Below are positions 1-12,400 of a stretch of DNA of 64,000 bases, in pieces. The notes under the pieces were generated by a model. That model was not told the DNA's origin and ran no database searches. It was given only the letters and a program-made list of their open reading frames with translations. The stretch is taken from positions 2,790,501 to 2,854,500 of the forward strand of contig OZ025889.1 of the NCBI GenBank assembly GCA_964019415.1, given 5' to 3'. Both the position numbers and the translations under genes were made by a program. Each line of letters opens with the position of its first letter. Position 1 is the stretch's first letter. Origin of the DNA: Ianthella basta (taxonomy: Eukaryota; Porifera; Demospongiae; Verongiida; Ianthellidae).

Positions 1-451
1 GAAGCATATGAGGCAAGGGAGGTTAAAGTTACCCATAGCCAAGGTGTCAACCCAGGAACTACCCTCCATTGAAGAGTTGAGAGTTGAACACAAAGTGATT
101 AGTGGTGATGATCATTGGGTTTCTCTCCACTTGTGTATTTGCATCAAGCTATGTAGCTGCATGCTGCGGCTCAAACCCTTTGCCTTTGAGGTAACTTAAT
201 CATTGCTAATACATAAGGTGGGAGTGAGTGAATGTTCATCAGCAAGATCACTGATATGGTGGCTGAAACTCTCTGATGGAGCATAGTCCTAGGTTGCTGC
301 CTTAGTTGTGCAAGGTTGTACCAAATGTACCATATACGTATAATATTATGTGATTCACAGCGTGCATGAACGACAATGCTGGTAATACCTTATGCTCTGG
401 GTATATTTACAGTAGCTATGAGTTGATGCATTCATATTTGCCATTATTCAG
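1..451 (+). other. sequence upstream of the first recognised TRIP12 exon
   Basis: This is probably intronic: the exon at 452 begins mid-codon after an AG acceptor. A + strand open stretch at 8-199 shows no match to TRIP12 that I can defend. Confidence 0.4.
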
Positions 452-3400
452 ATCATGGTGAATTGGATGGCTCTGACATTGCAACCCACTTTGCAACCAG
501 CTTTTCACGACTCCACAACCAGTTCCATCGTTCAACCTCAAGCACCAAAGCCCACAGCCTGCTTCAGATACTCAGTGAAACAGTGGAGCCTGATGTGCAG
601 CTCCACTGTGTGACAGAGCTAGGACAGGCAAGTACAGTATATGCTTTGTGTTTTAGATGAACTCTTGTGACAAGATCACCAGCTGTGCGCATGCACAGCA
701 ATGGTAGCTCTGATGCAATGAGCATATGTCACGATGAGAAAGCAGATAATGGAGCAGATCACAGCAGGGAATCATTAATATGATACAAGACGTTTCAATG
801 AACTGATGAAGATCTTCGGATCGAAACATCTTGTATTGTATTAATGATTCCCTGCTGTGATCCGCTCCAATATCTGCTTTCTCATCAACCTAATACGCAG
901 CAATGAACCTTTACAATATCATATGTCACTTTGTAACTGTAACATTTTGAGTGGTTGTGTGTATGTCTGGTAGATGTTCCTGTGTAGGCTCGGAAATGTG
1001 GTATTGCATCCATTCCTGTCAAGCATTACAAGCGTTACAGTATGGTGTTACTTGGTACTGGTGCATTGTTGGGACATTGACCCTAACACATTTTTGTAGT
1101 AGTTCTGCGTTGATGAGGGTAGCTAGGGAAGGAGGAGAAAGATTGGACCTTCATGTTGCTTGAGGTTTTCCAACACTGCAATCAACAGCAATCTAGAGCA
1201 TGTACACTTGAGATGTATGTATTGCTGTGTTCAATGTGTTCTTTATGAAGTATGTAGATACGTAGTATTTCTTTAAGCTGTGCCCTGTTTCATGTACTTA
1301 CATTAGTACAGTTACCATATGTATGTAATATGTTTACTTCTTACATAGATATTGGTCATGGGAAATGAAGAGATCCTCATGGGATTTCCACTAACTCAGA
1401 CAGTTCAGGCACTGGTTAGTAGATGACTTGTGTTACTGCTGTATTAATGCATCCTTTGACACACAAGAAGGAGGACAGCTTGTAAGCTTACTGTGTGTTT
1501 GCACATATCCATGTATGTGCCCTGAAATGTATGTAATATACCAATACCTCGTGTACAACTAGTGGGTGGACCTTTGCTGTGGTCAGTTCTCTCTGCCAGT
1601 GTAACATACATTGATGATACTGTCACTAGCCAAAGTACAGATGTTTGTGTTGGACAGGTGTCATGTTTGTGGATAAGTGTGGGTAGAAATGGTAGTTCCA
1701 GCCCTGCAAGGGCTGTTGTGATTGTGACTGAATGAATTAGACAAGTGGATTACTGTAGAAATCAATCAAATGGGAAGATGTGTGTTTTGTTGACATTCTC
1801 AACCTGTTGAGAATGTTGGCAAAGAACTTGTATTGTCATACCAACTCAGTGATATTGCAGAAGATGGCCATCCAGTTGTACTGCACTATGCTTTTCTGTG
1901 TTCAGTTTGGCATGTGTAGTTGCTACTTGGAAACTTAGGGGTGCAACAATTATGTTTGCATGTACGCTTGCTGTGTGTTTGTGATCTGTACATGACCTCT
2001 TCTGTTGTGTCTTGTAGATAAAGTGTCTTCAGAGTGAGCAAATGTTTGATTTGGTAAGTGAACGTGCGTCTAACTTGTGATGAAGTTGCAATCATCTGGA
2101 TATATGAAGTTATTTCTTCTTTGCATAGTCCTTGATGGCTTGCAGAGCCCTGACATATATGATGGAAGCTCTTCCTCAGTCGGCAACTGTTATGGGTGAT
2201 GCCATACCTGTCCTTATTGATAAGGTAATAACTTTCACCATTGTGTAATAGACAGCATCAATCATCAGTATGCTTCGTCTCATTGATTCTTTTGTTCTTG
2301 CCTGTAAAGCTCAAGTCAATTGAATGCCTTGATGTTGCTGAACAGGCTCTTGTTGCTTTGGAAATTTTGTCTCGCAAGCACAGCAAGAGAATTCTAGAAT
2401 TGGTTGGTTCTAGAGGTAGCTGTGTCACTTTGTTATAATACCCGACTGTACTGTAAGTGACTCTGTGCCTGCATGTATATCTCTTGCAGGGTGGTGTTGG
2501 TGCTGCTTTGTTGTACTTTGACTTTTTCCCTATGAATTCTCAAGTAAGCCCTTTGCACTGTGTTTCTACCATATTAAGTACCACATTAGTTCAAGTTGCA
2601 ATATGCATTTGTGTGCATATCAGTAAGAATGCTAGCTAGTCAGATCCTGCAACCACGGAAGTAAAAACACAAGAATTGTGAAAAGTCCCAGACCACATAT
2701 CTTGGTAACTGGTTTATTGCCATATTGGGGCCTAAGGTAGGTGGAGTTTAGCGTGCACCGAGAATCACTTAGTCTGCTGCGTACGACGGCTTCTGCAGTG
2801 TTGCAGTTGTGCTAAAAGTGTATCCATACCAAATCAATTTGGCAGCGTACATGGCCTTTGATTTTGGCGGGTGCAGTTGGGGCACTTACAGTATACTGAC
2901 CTAACCACAGGTCAATATCTGAAATACTGATGTGGTGGCTCCTTTGAAGTATGACATCATTGGGTGATAAGGATGTATATTGCAACTTGCACTGTATACA
3001 GATCTATGCCTTGACCTTTCATTTTGCAACTTATGCTGTATGTATGCACAAGAGTCTTTACTTTATGTGTATGTTACTATCCTCATACATTTCATGTGCC
3101 CTGGGAAGAGGCAGGCCATTTGCATTGCAGCAAATTGTGCTCGATCAGTAACTGTAGCAAACTATTCTGCTTTTGCTGAAGCACTACCTGTGATTTCTAG
3201 CAGACTACAGCATCAGGTGTGTTGGGTAGGTTTAACATATGTAGTGTAATGAATGCCTATATTGCTTTTGCTGTATTGTGTGTGTATCCATTACTGGCTC
3301 CTCACATGAAGGTACTACTTCTATCTGTTCATTCTATCCCAGTGCATGCTTACATCAAAGGAATAAAGTGTATGCTTAGGTAGTTGGCTCTAAAGCTGAG

Positions 3401-6400
3401 CAGTATACCAATAATATTGTATGTCATGTGTTATTTGCCGTTGCTAGGTGGTTGCTTAATTTATTCAGTGACTTGACTATAAAAATACTACTTGGTGTGA
3501 GAGGTGACAGTTTCTTATCAGACAGTGCTTATATCTTATTGGAGAGTAATTATATCTTATTGGAGAGCAAGAATATCTAATTGGATTCAATGTGATTCAA
3601 TCAATAGCAACAACATTTCACATGCAAGTGCTTGGATTCAGAGTAAACATGAAAACAGTTCAATTAAGCATATACAGTAACTCCACACTACCCAGCCATT
3701 TATATGGTTGGGGTTGAATGTCCATGGTGCTGCTGTAGTTTCGGTCTTGGGAAAGGGCGCAAATAGCTCCATCCTATTGGAAGCACTCAGTAGACTGATT
3801 ACTGCTGTTCTACTGTACTACAGCTGTCGAAATTTGTGCGTCGAATGTGGTTGATTCTTGTGCACAAGAGGGTTCGAAAGACATCTCAGGTAGTTACCTA
3901 GCTAGCTACTGAACGAACATAGAGACTCAGATCACGGTCAGTTCTGCCACAGCTGATCACCAATCCATCGTGCTGTCCCACCATCAGATTCCTCTGAGCC
4001 AGCTTGGCTCCCTCCTCCTCCAATGCTGTCAGGCACTCCTTCCGCAGACGCACAATTCACCACCCCTCCAATCGTGTTGCAGGAGATGGGCAAGACAACT
4101 CCTTCGTAGAGGAAGAGGTTTCCAGAGGGGTAGTGTACGGACATTTCTGCCTGGTTCGCTTGACTCAGTGCTAGCTCTCCTAAAGAATGATAATGCCCTG
4201 GATTTGCCTGTGCTCCCCTAACACTTACCTCATTTGGCAAGAAACCAATAAAGACTCGCCCACACTCCCCTTTGTTCGACAGATAAATCACTTATAACAC
4301 CTCCTTTTCGGGATGTCGCTAATGTATAAGCACTCCCCTCTCGGGTGCTTCATGCCCTCGGGCCTCGTGCTTATGAATCAGCAATGTCCCTCAAGGAGGT
4401 GTTATAACTAATCCGTATAGTGGTAGTACCAGTTTAGCTGTTTTGACTTCCTTCCAAACCCAGTACTGGACCTTAGGGAGTGCTGCCACAAAGATCTGGT
4501 GCCTTGCCTGGGCTCAAGCTTGAGTTAGCACCTTATGTCTCAAGCACTAGACCACCAATCCCCTATAACAACGTGTCCGTATAAACTGTTTTATTGAGAT
4601 TGGCTAAGACCAGCAGATAGATTTCAACGAAAGTGTCACATCCTTCCTATACTGCAGCAGACTATATACTGATATTCCTTGATATTTTTGGCATACTGTA
4701 TACTGGTATAAAATTTCAATACTGCCCAGCTTTAGCTTTAGTTGGCACAAGACGATAACTAAGTGTAACAGAAATTAAGCATATGCGTGTCCATTTGGAA
4801 TGCAGTTATGGACTAGAAGGAAGCTATTTCCTGTTTGCTCATATGATATCCGGTCATTGCCCACAAACTTGGCTCTGCCTTGGTCATGGGCAATCACCCA
4901 GATGTTATCCTATTGTTGTGAAGGCATGTCTCCCAGCGGCTCCGATCACCTGCTGTCATGTAACAATGTGTCATGTAACAATGTGTAGTGCCACTTTGTC
5001 TAGAACTTTCGACACATGCATCTATAAAAGATCACCTCCTCCCTTTGTAACTGCTGCTGTTGTTGTTCAATAAAGCTCCCTGGTTCCCGTTACCAGTGTC
5101 CGTTCGCGTAGTGCCTGTCCCTTACCCTGTCCTCGCTGTCTGGACTTGTCCCATGTACCCCGTGCCCACGACAACGGTACAATTGGTGTCAGAAGTGGGA
5201 TCTAGATGAGTACCAGAGCGACAACCAAGATGGAGGCTCTTCTTGAGGAGGTGATCCAGCAGAACGAAAAGATAGTCCGGCGAATGGACGAGCAGTTGGA
5301 GCAAATTAGCGAGCATCTGAGGATGCTGAGTCAGCAGCAGTCGGAACGAGTAGACGGTATCGCCCAGAAGCAAAAGGAGACTGAACAGGAAGTCAGTGCC
5401 ATCGCAGGAGATTTGAGCTCCGTAAAGCTGACCGTTGAGGGTCGGCTGAGTGCAATGGAGAGCTCAGTATCAGGACTGACGAATCAGCTCCGCACCGAGG
5501 TCGGAGAAAGCCGCGAGTCACTGAAGCAGGAACTTCGCGTGGAACTACTACGGGAGCTTGGAGCTACACCCGGTCTTCGCCCTGCTGCGCGCCCCTTCAC
5601 GCCTTCGGACCCGAATACAGAAGCAATTGGAGGGCAGACTAATCGGGTTGGGGACACCAGTGCAGCGGGCAGGACACCCCTCACCCCGAGTGTGGTACAA
5701 CAGCGCCCTGCACCATTCGATGGGACGCTTGCTTGGGACGCCTACCATGCCCAATTTGAGTTGTTGGCAGAAATGAATAGGTGGGATCGCTCAGAGAAGG
5801 CCACTTATCTGGCCATCAGTCTAAAAGGGGCTGCAGCCACCGTATTGACAAACCTCCCTCCGGAGAAGCGCCATGACTATGCAGCCCTGACTACAGCACT
5901 GGACTCCCGATTTGGTGCGACACACCAGACTGAACTGAACAGGATGCGCCTCAAGTCCAGAACCCGTCACAGAGATGAGACCTTGGCTGAGCTGGCAGAA
6001 GATGTTGAACGCCTTACACGCCTTGCATACCCAGGAGCAACCGAAGACATGATCCAGGTTCTTGCACAAGACCAATTCGTAGATGCTTTGGTGGAAGAGG
6101 ACGTGAGGCTCCGTATTCGCCAGAACAAGCCAGTGACATTGCGTGACGCCTTGAGGATTGCTCTGGAACTAGAGTCTTATCAACTAGCCAGCAGGCAAAG
6201 AGTGAAATACGTGAGAGAAGCCCAGTCGCTGGAGGATGGATACGCAGTGCAACAGCAGGTGTCCACAGCTACAGCCAGGGAAGACATCCTACAGCAACTG
6301 GTAGATGCTATTCGTGGTGATGCAAGCTCACTCCCATTCAGAAGGAAACCAGGCAGAGGAAATGCCTTGACTTGCTGGGAGTGTGGGGAGAAAGGCCACC

Positions 6401-9400
6401 TTAGACGAGAGTGCCCTCGGCTGCAGAAGAAGCAACAGGGAGGGGATACAGTGTCCCGTCCGGGAAACGGGCAGTAGCCGGGCTTGCGGGGCAAAGCTCG
6501 GCTGGGACATCTACAGCCCCCATAGTAGAATTTGACATCTTCAAGACGGGATCTATTAACAGCGGAGGAGACAGCCTGACAGTTCCGGGAACCATCAATG
6601 GGAGACCCTGTGAGTTGACTGTTGATACTGGTAGTAACATCTCTATTGTCAGACCTGACATACTCAGAGGAATTAACCATAACCTGATACATCCTGTTAG
6701 CAGCTGTCTCAGAACCGTAACTGGGGAAAGAGCCCCTATCCATGGAAAGGGACTGTTACACCTTGGCATTGGATCCCTTGTAGTCCAGCAGGAGCTCTGG
6801 GTTGCAGACATACATGACGAGTGTATCCTTGGACTTGACTTCCTGCAGTCAAATGGATGTCAGGTAAACCTTCGAGACCAAGCCCTGGTCATTGGTGATG
6901 AGGAGTTTCCCTTGAGGAAGCCATCAACCAGTCCACGACCAAACTGCTGCAGGGTTGTGTTGACAAAGAAAGTTTGTTTGGCCCCACTGGCAGAGGCAAT
7001 TGTCTCTGTGGAAGTAGACCCAGTCCACACCGACTACAGAGTGGGGCTCCTGGAGCAGACCCAGCCATCACCCTTTGGGAGCCTACTGGTGGGGAGGACA
7101 CTTGTTGACCTGGAAAAAGACAGGGTCCCTTTGAGAGTAATGAACCTCTCCCATCAGCCACTAACTCTCAAGAAGGGGACCGAGGTGGCACATTGCAATC
7201 TGGTCAGTGCCATTATTGTTCCAGACGAGACCATTAGCTGTGAAGAACCTATGGAGAATGTTCGGAGAACCAGATCAGTGGAAATCTTACCCACCCACCT
7301 GAGGGACCTGTATAACCGCAGTATCCTAGGGCTGGAAGAAGCAAAGCACCCAGAAGTGCACCAGCTCTTATGTTGTTATTCCGATGTCTTTTCCACAGGT
7401 CCAGAAGATATTGGGTGTACTGACCTGGTTAAGCACCACATCAATACTGGCCAAGCCGCACCGGTGCGCCAACCACCCAGACGACTTCCCCTAGCGAAGA
7501 GAGAAGAAGCAGAGAAAGCTGTCCGAGAGATGAAAGAGCGAGATGTAATTGAGCCATCCGCAAGTCCCTGGTCATCACCTATTGTGCTCGTACAAAAGAA
7601 AGATGGAGGTATGAGGTTTTGTGTTGATTACCGCAAGTTGAATGATGTCACACACAAGGACTCCTATCCATTGCCACGAATAGATGACACTCTTGAGGCC
7701 TTATCAGGAGCAAAGTGGTTTTCTGCACTTGATCTCAAGAGCGGTTATTGGCAAGTTCAACTGGATGACAACTCCAAAGAAAAAACTGCCTTTTCAACTG
7801 GGAGTGGGCTATGGCAGTTCAAGGTTATGCCGTTTGGACTTTGCAATGCCCCGGCCACCTTTGAACGGTTGATGGAACAGGTTCTAGTTGGGCTACCCAC
7901 ATCCATAGCCCTCGTTTACCTGGATGACATCCTTGTACCTGGACGTACCTTTTCCCAGGAGCTTGCCAACCTGAGACAAGTGTTTGAACGGCTGAGGGAG
8001 GCTAAACTGAAGTTGTCACCAAAGAAGTGCACTCTTTTCCAGAAGGAAGTGAACTACTTGGGTCATGTAGTCAATGAAAAGGGCATCTCCCCAGACCCCT
8101 GCAAGGTTGAGGCAGTCAAGTCCTGGCCTAAGCCTACTACGGCTACCGAAGTGAAGAGCTTCCTGGGCCTTTGCTCCTACTACCGGCGATTCATCAGTTT
8201 CTTTGCCGACATTGCACACCCCCTACATCAGAGTGCCACAGTCTCTCCTTTTGAGTGGACACAGGAAGCTGATGATGCCTTCAGCAAACTAAAGCAGATG
8301 CTGACAGAGTCCCCTATTCTTGCCTATCCGCAACTGGATGTTGAGTTTGTGCTTGACACCGATGCAAGTAGCACTGGCATCGGTGCTGTTCTTTCACAGC
8401 AGGTTAATGGACAAGAGAGGGTGGTTGCTTATTTCAGTCGCGCCTTGAAAGCACCAGAACGCCACTATTGTGTGACCCGTAAAGAGCTACTGGCCATGGT
8501 GAAGGCAATCAGGCACTTTCATGCTTACCTGTATGGTAGGAAGTTTCGGCTTCGCACTGATCATTCAGCTCTTCGTTGGTTGTTGAACTTCCGGCACCCA
8601 GAGGGCCAGACTGCCAGATGGATTGAGAGTCTCCAGCAGTATGATTTCTCAGTGGAGCACAGGCCCGGTGTTCAACATACCAATGCAGATGCACTCTCAA
8701 GACGGCCGTGCCTGAGAGATACTTGTAAGCACTGTGAACGATTGGAGTCACGAGAGTGGGGGAACAAGCCTCATGACCGTATAACTGGTCAAGATGTACC
8801 ACAGGTAGCCACGCTTGCCTTGAGTGGACCAGAACCCACTGGAGGCAGGTCTTGGGAGAATCTGAGAGAAGCCCAGCTGTGTGATCCAGAGATCAAGCCA
8901 GTGTTAGAATGGATGGAGAGAAGTAAGGACAAGCCTTCATGGGAGGAGACTGCATCCCACCCTCCAGCCACAAAAGTTTATTGTGCCCAGTGGGAGAGTT
9001 TGAAAATCTTCCATGGAGTGTTGTATCGACTCTGGGAGACACCGTCTGGAGATGCCACTGTCAGGCAGCTGGTGCTCCCCAAGTCCCTGAGAAGGGAGGT
9101 TCTGCAGGAGTTGCACAATGCCCCAACTTCAGGACACTTGGGCATGGCTAAGACCCTCAGTCGTGTCAGGGAGAGATTCTATTGGCTCCAGTGTAGACGT
9201 GATGTCCAGGAGTGGTGTCGAAGCTGTGATCTGTGTGCACAGAAGAGAGGACCTCAGAGAAAACCTAAAGCCCCGCTGAGGACATACAATGTGGGATCCC
9301 CTTTGGAGCGCATAGCCATCGATGTACTGGGCCCACTACCCCCTACAGAAGCAGGCAACAAGTATATCCTTATCATTGCGGATTACTTCACCAAATGGGT

Positions 9401-12400
9401 GGAAGCCTATCCAATGGTCAATCAAGAAGCGGGGACCATAGCAGAACTACTGGTCCAGGAATTTATCAGCCGGTTTGGGATGCCGTTAATAATTCACACT
9501 GACCAGGGGCGAAATTTTGAGTCAGCTTTATTTGCTGAGATGTGCAAGTTACTAGACATCCAGAAGACCAGAACAACTCCCTACCATCCACAGTCAGATG
9601 GCATGGTTGAACGATTCAATAGGACCTTGGAAGCCTTACTTTCTAAGTTCGTTGATCACAACCAGAAGGACTGGGACGAGCACCTCCAGATTCTCCTAAT
9701 GTCCTACCGTTCAGCCGTCCATGAGAGTACTGGTTGCTCTCCAGCCAAGCTGATGATGGGGAGAGAACTGACTCTGCCAGTTGACTTGACATTTGGTAGA
9801 CCTGAAGAAGAGGAGCCTCAGACAACTGTGGAGTACACCAATGCCCTGCACGAGCGACTTGAGAGGGTCCATGACTTTGCCAGAAACCATCTCAAGCTGG
9901 TGACAGACAGAATGCGGCAGAGGTACGACTCGTCACCGGAGTGTCACAGGCTGCAACCAGGTGACGCAGTCTGGCTCCACAACCCACAGCGAACTAAAGG
10001 CCTTTCCCCTAAGCTTCAACGCCCATGGCAGGGCCCTTTCACCGTCATTAAACGGATCAATGATGTAGTCTACAGGATCAAGCTCAGTCCAACTGCAAAG
10101 CCAAAAGTGGTTCACAGAAATAGACTGTGGAGCTATACTGGGGCTAGCCCTCCAACCTGGTTCCGGGCCCAGGAGCAAACAGTTTCAGCGCCCTGCACCA
10201 CTACTGATCCTCAGGCTGATTCGGTACCTAGGGACTCATCAAGCCAACCGAGAAGGAGCAGTCGGACCAGACGCCCTCCTGATCGTTATCACAGTTGATT
10301 GAGGAACCAAACCCAGTGTGAAGTTAAGGAGGGGAGAGTGTTGTGAAGGCATGTCTCCCAGCGGCTCCGATCACCTGCTGTCATGTAACAATGTGTCATG
10401 TAACAATGTGTAGTGCCACTTTGTCTAGAACTTTCGACACATGCATCTATAAAAGATCACCTCCTCCCTTTGTAACTGCTGCTGTTGTTGTTCAATAAAG
10501 CTCCCTGGTTCCCGTTACCAGTGTCCGTTCGCGTAGTGCCTGTCCCTTACCCTGTCCTCGCTGTCTGGACTTGTCCCATGTACCCCGTGCCCACGACAAC
10601 GGTACACTATATATAATGGAGCTAAGCCCAGGTATCTGTGTTTGGTATTCTTAAGAGCTCTTAGCGTTTTGTGAAGCAAAAATGACGAGATTCCTTATAC
10701 AGCACAGCAACTGGCGCATAGAAGCTAAACATGCACAAGAGACAGGGACCACACTACCCACAGGCATATTCGGTGAAACACCCGTTCTTCTGAATGACTT
10801 CGCACTCTTCCCCTACGGGCTGGTCTGTAGGTGTGACTACAGGGGATGAGCCTGTCCTTACAGAGGATCCTCTAGACTGCTGTTAGCAGCAATTGCAACA
10901 GGATCAAGACTGCCTGCGCTTAACTCCTTGCTGTTTTCTTGCCCAGCCTCAGCAACTTTACGTGCTTGCTCATCGTGTATTGTTATGCTGCTGCGAAATT
11001 TTGATCCTTACAGTGGTTATGTCAATGGTGCCCAATATACCCTTAGGGCATTACATAGGCATGTCATTTGTGATTGTTGTGGAACAGGAACACATGCAGG
11101 CAAAGAGATTTACCCTCCACGCATCCCCTTCGTACCAACTGTCAGCCATTATCCATTTCAAATGAAGCGGAAACAGTTTCCTGTGTAAGCAGTGTTTGGA
11201 GTTACTTGCAACAAACGTCAAGGCCAGACTTTCCACACCATTAGTATTTTCTTACCCCAGCCTCTGTTTTCCCATAGACAACTGTATGTTGCACTCAGTC
11301 ACATAGGTGCACCACAACATCTTACAGTTCTACTGAGACAATAAACCAATGACCATGGCACACATTACACTGACAGTGTTGTATATCATGAAATTTTATG
11401 ACAACATTTACAGTCAATTTGTTTTTGTTTTCATATTTATGACTTGCCCTATATTATGTTCTTTTGCCCTGTTTGAATACTCCTATCATTGTCAATCTGT
11501 ATGATGCACTGACTTACAATGTGCTGGCTTTTGACATGCAAAAGGTGTCAGATAGGCCATAGACGACATACTGGGTCCCACACAGCCATTGTCAATGTCC
11601 TGGCCCCCGAGTAGCCATCGTCGATATGCCACCGCCGGGTAGCCTACGTTAGCATGTGATAGCAGGGAAGGCTGCTGAAGGCAGGCTTTCCTGCTAGTAC
11701 TAGTAACTGACATGCATTGGGTATGCATGATGTTGCAGTTGTCTTGTCTGATGTATGCAGCAACTATGTGTCCAGGTTTTATGCTATGGATTCCCCTTTT
11801 GCTTCAGGATGTCAAGTCTGTTGAAAACTGTTGCTTGGTGTTCTCAAAGCTCACCAGCAGCCTGTCACACCATGCAGTAAGTTATCTGTAATTAGGCAAG
11901 TGGAGTGCAACTTTTTACCTTCACAAAGCGATTTGAGACACTAATACTAGTGTAGCAGGCTATTGTAGTGTAATATCAAGTGAATAACTATCAAGCTCTG
12001 TTATGCTGCCTAAGAACATACAATATGTGACAATATAACATTAATGTGAATTTTTCAGATTTTACGGAGAAGTTAAACCTTGTACATATATACGGCCCAT
12101 CCATTTCTGTTTTAGAGTGGAACAGTTACAGAACAAACAATTCAAGGTACAGCACGGAACAATTAGGCACTGTCCAAAGGGATTAGCACGCACTCGTAGA
12201 GGTGTACAGTAGCAGTTCAAATGTTCGGATTCATGTCTTCTGCCTGCTCCCAACCATTCATAGCCATATTGATCACTTGGTGCCAAAAAGTCATCTCAAT
12301 TGTATTATTCAGCGCCAAACGTCTCAATCGTTTTAATTGCCTGTTTTATCGATCTGTTGATTTCATATTTTATTTCGCGATGTGTCATATATCCACATTA

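Larger units (their letters stand above)
4914..10606 (+). mobile_element. Ty3/Gypsy LTR retrotransposon, structurally intact
   Basis: The element is complete at 5,693 bp. It has two 268-bp LTRs bounded by TG and CA, a primer binding site, gag, an overlapping pol and a polypurine tract. It is flanked by a 4-bp direct repeat CTAT (4910-4913 and 10607-10610). Pol order is protease, reverse transcriptase, RNase H, integrase, which defines the Ty3/Gypsy (Metaviridae) type. No envelope ORF or chromodomain is present; the integrase ends in a GPY/F-like module. It lies in TRIP12 intron 7 in the sense direction and looks recently inserted, because the LTRs appear identical. Confidence 0.95.
4908..11697 (+). 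mobile_element. Helitron-like element split by the LTR retrotransposon
   Basis: The left end is A then TCCTAT, interrupted after six bases by the LTR element. It resumes at 10611 as ATATAATGGAGC after the duplicated CTAT. The right end has a hairpin (GCTGC, TGAAG, GCAGGC) a few bases before CTAG at 11694-11697, followed by T. These are the 5'-TC and 3'-hairpin-CTRR hallmarks of Helitrons, which insert between A and T. Without the LTR element it is about 1.09 kb, and I see no Rep gene, so it is non-autonomous. Its 5' end resembles the element starting at 45450. Confidence 0.6.

Noticed and set aside
3938-4291. 117-codon - strand open frame
   Set aside because: No recognisable domain and no splice support; it sits beside a fold-back repeat.
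10893-11188. Two overlapping + strand open frames after the 3' LTR
   Set aside because: No protein resemblance; they lie in the non-coding body of the split Helitron-like element.
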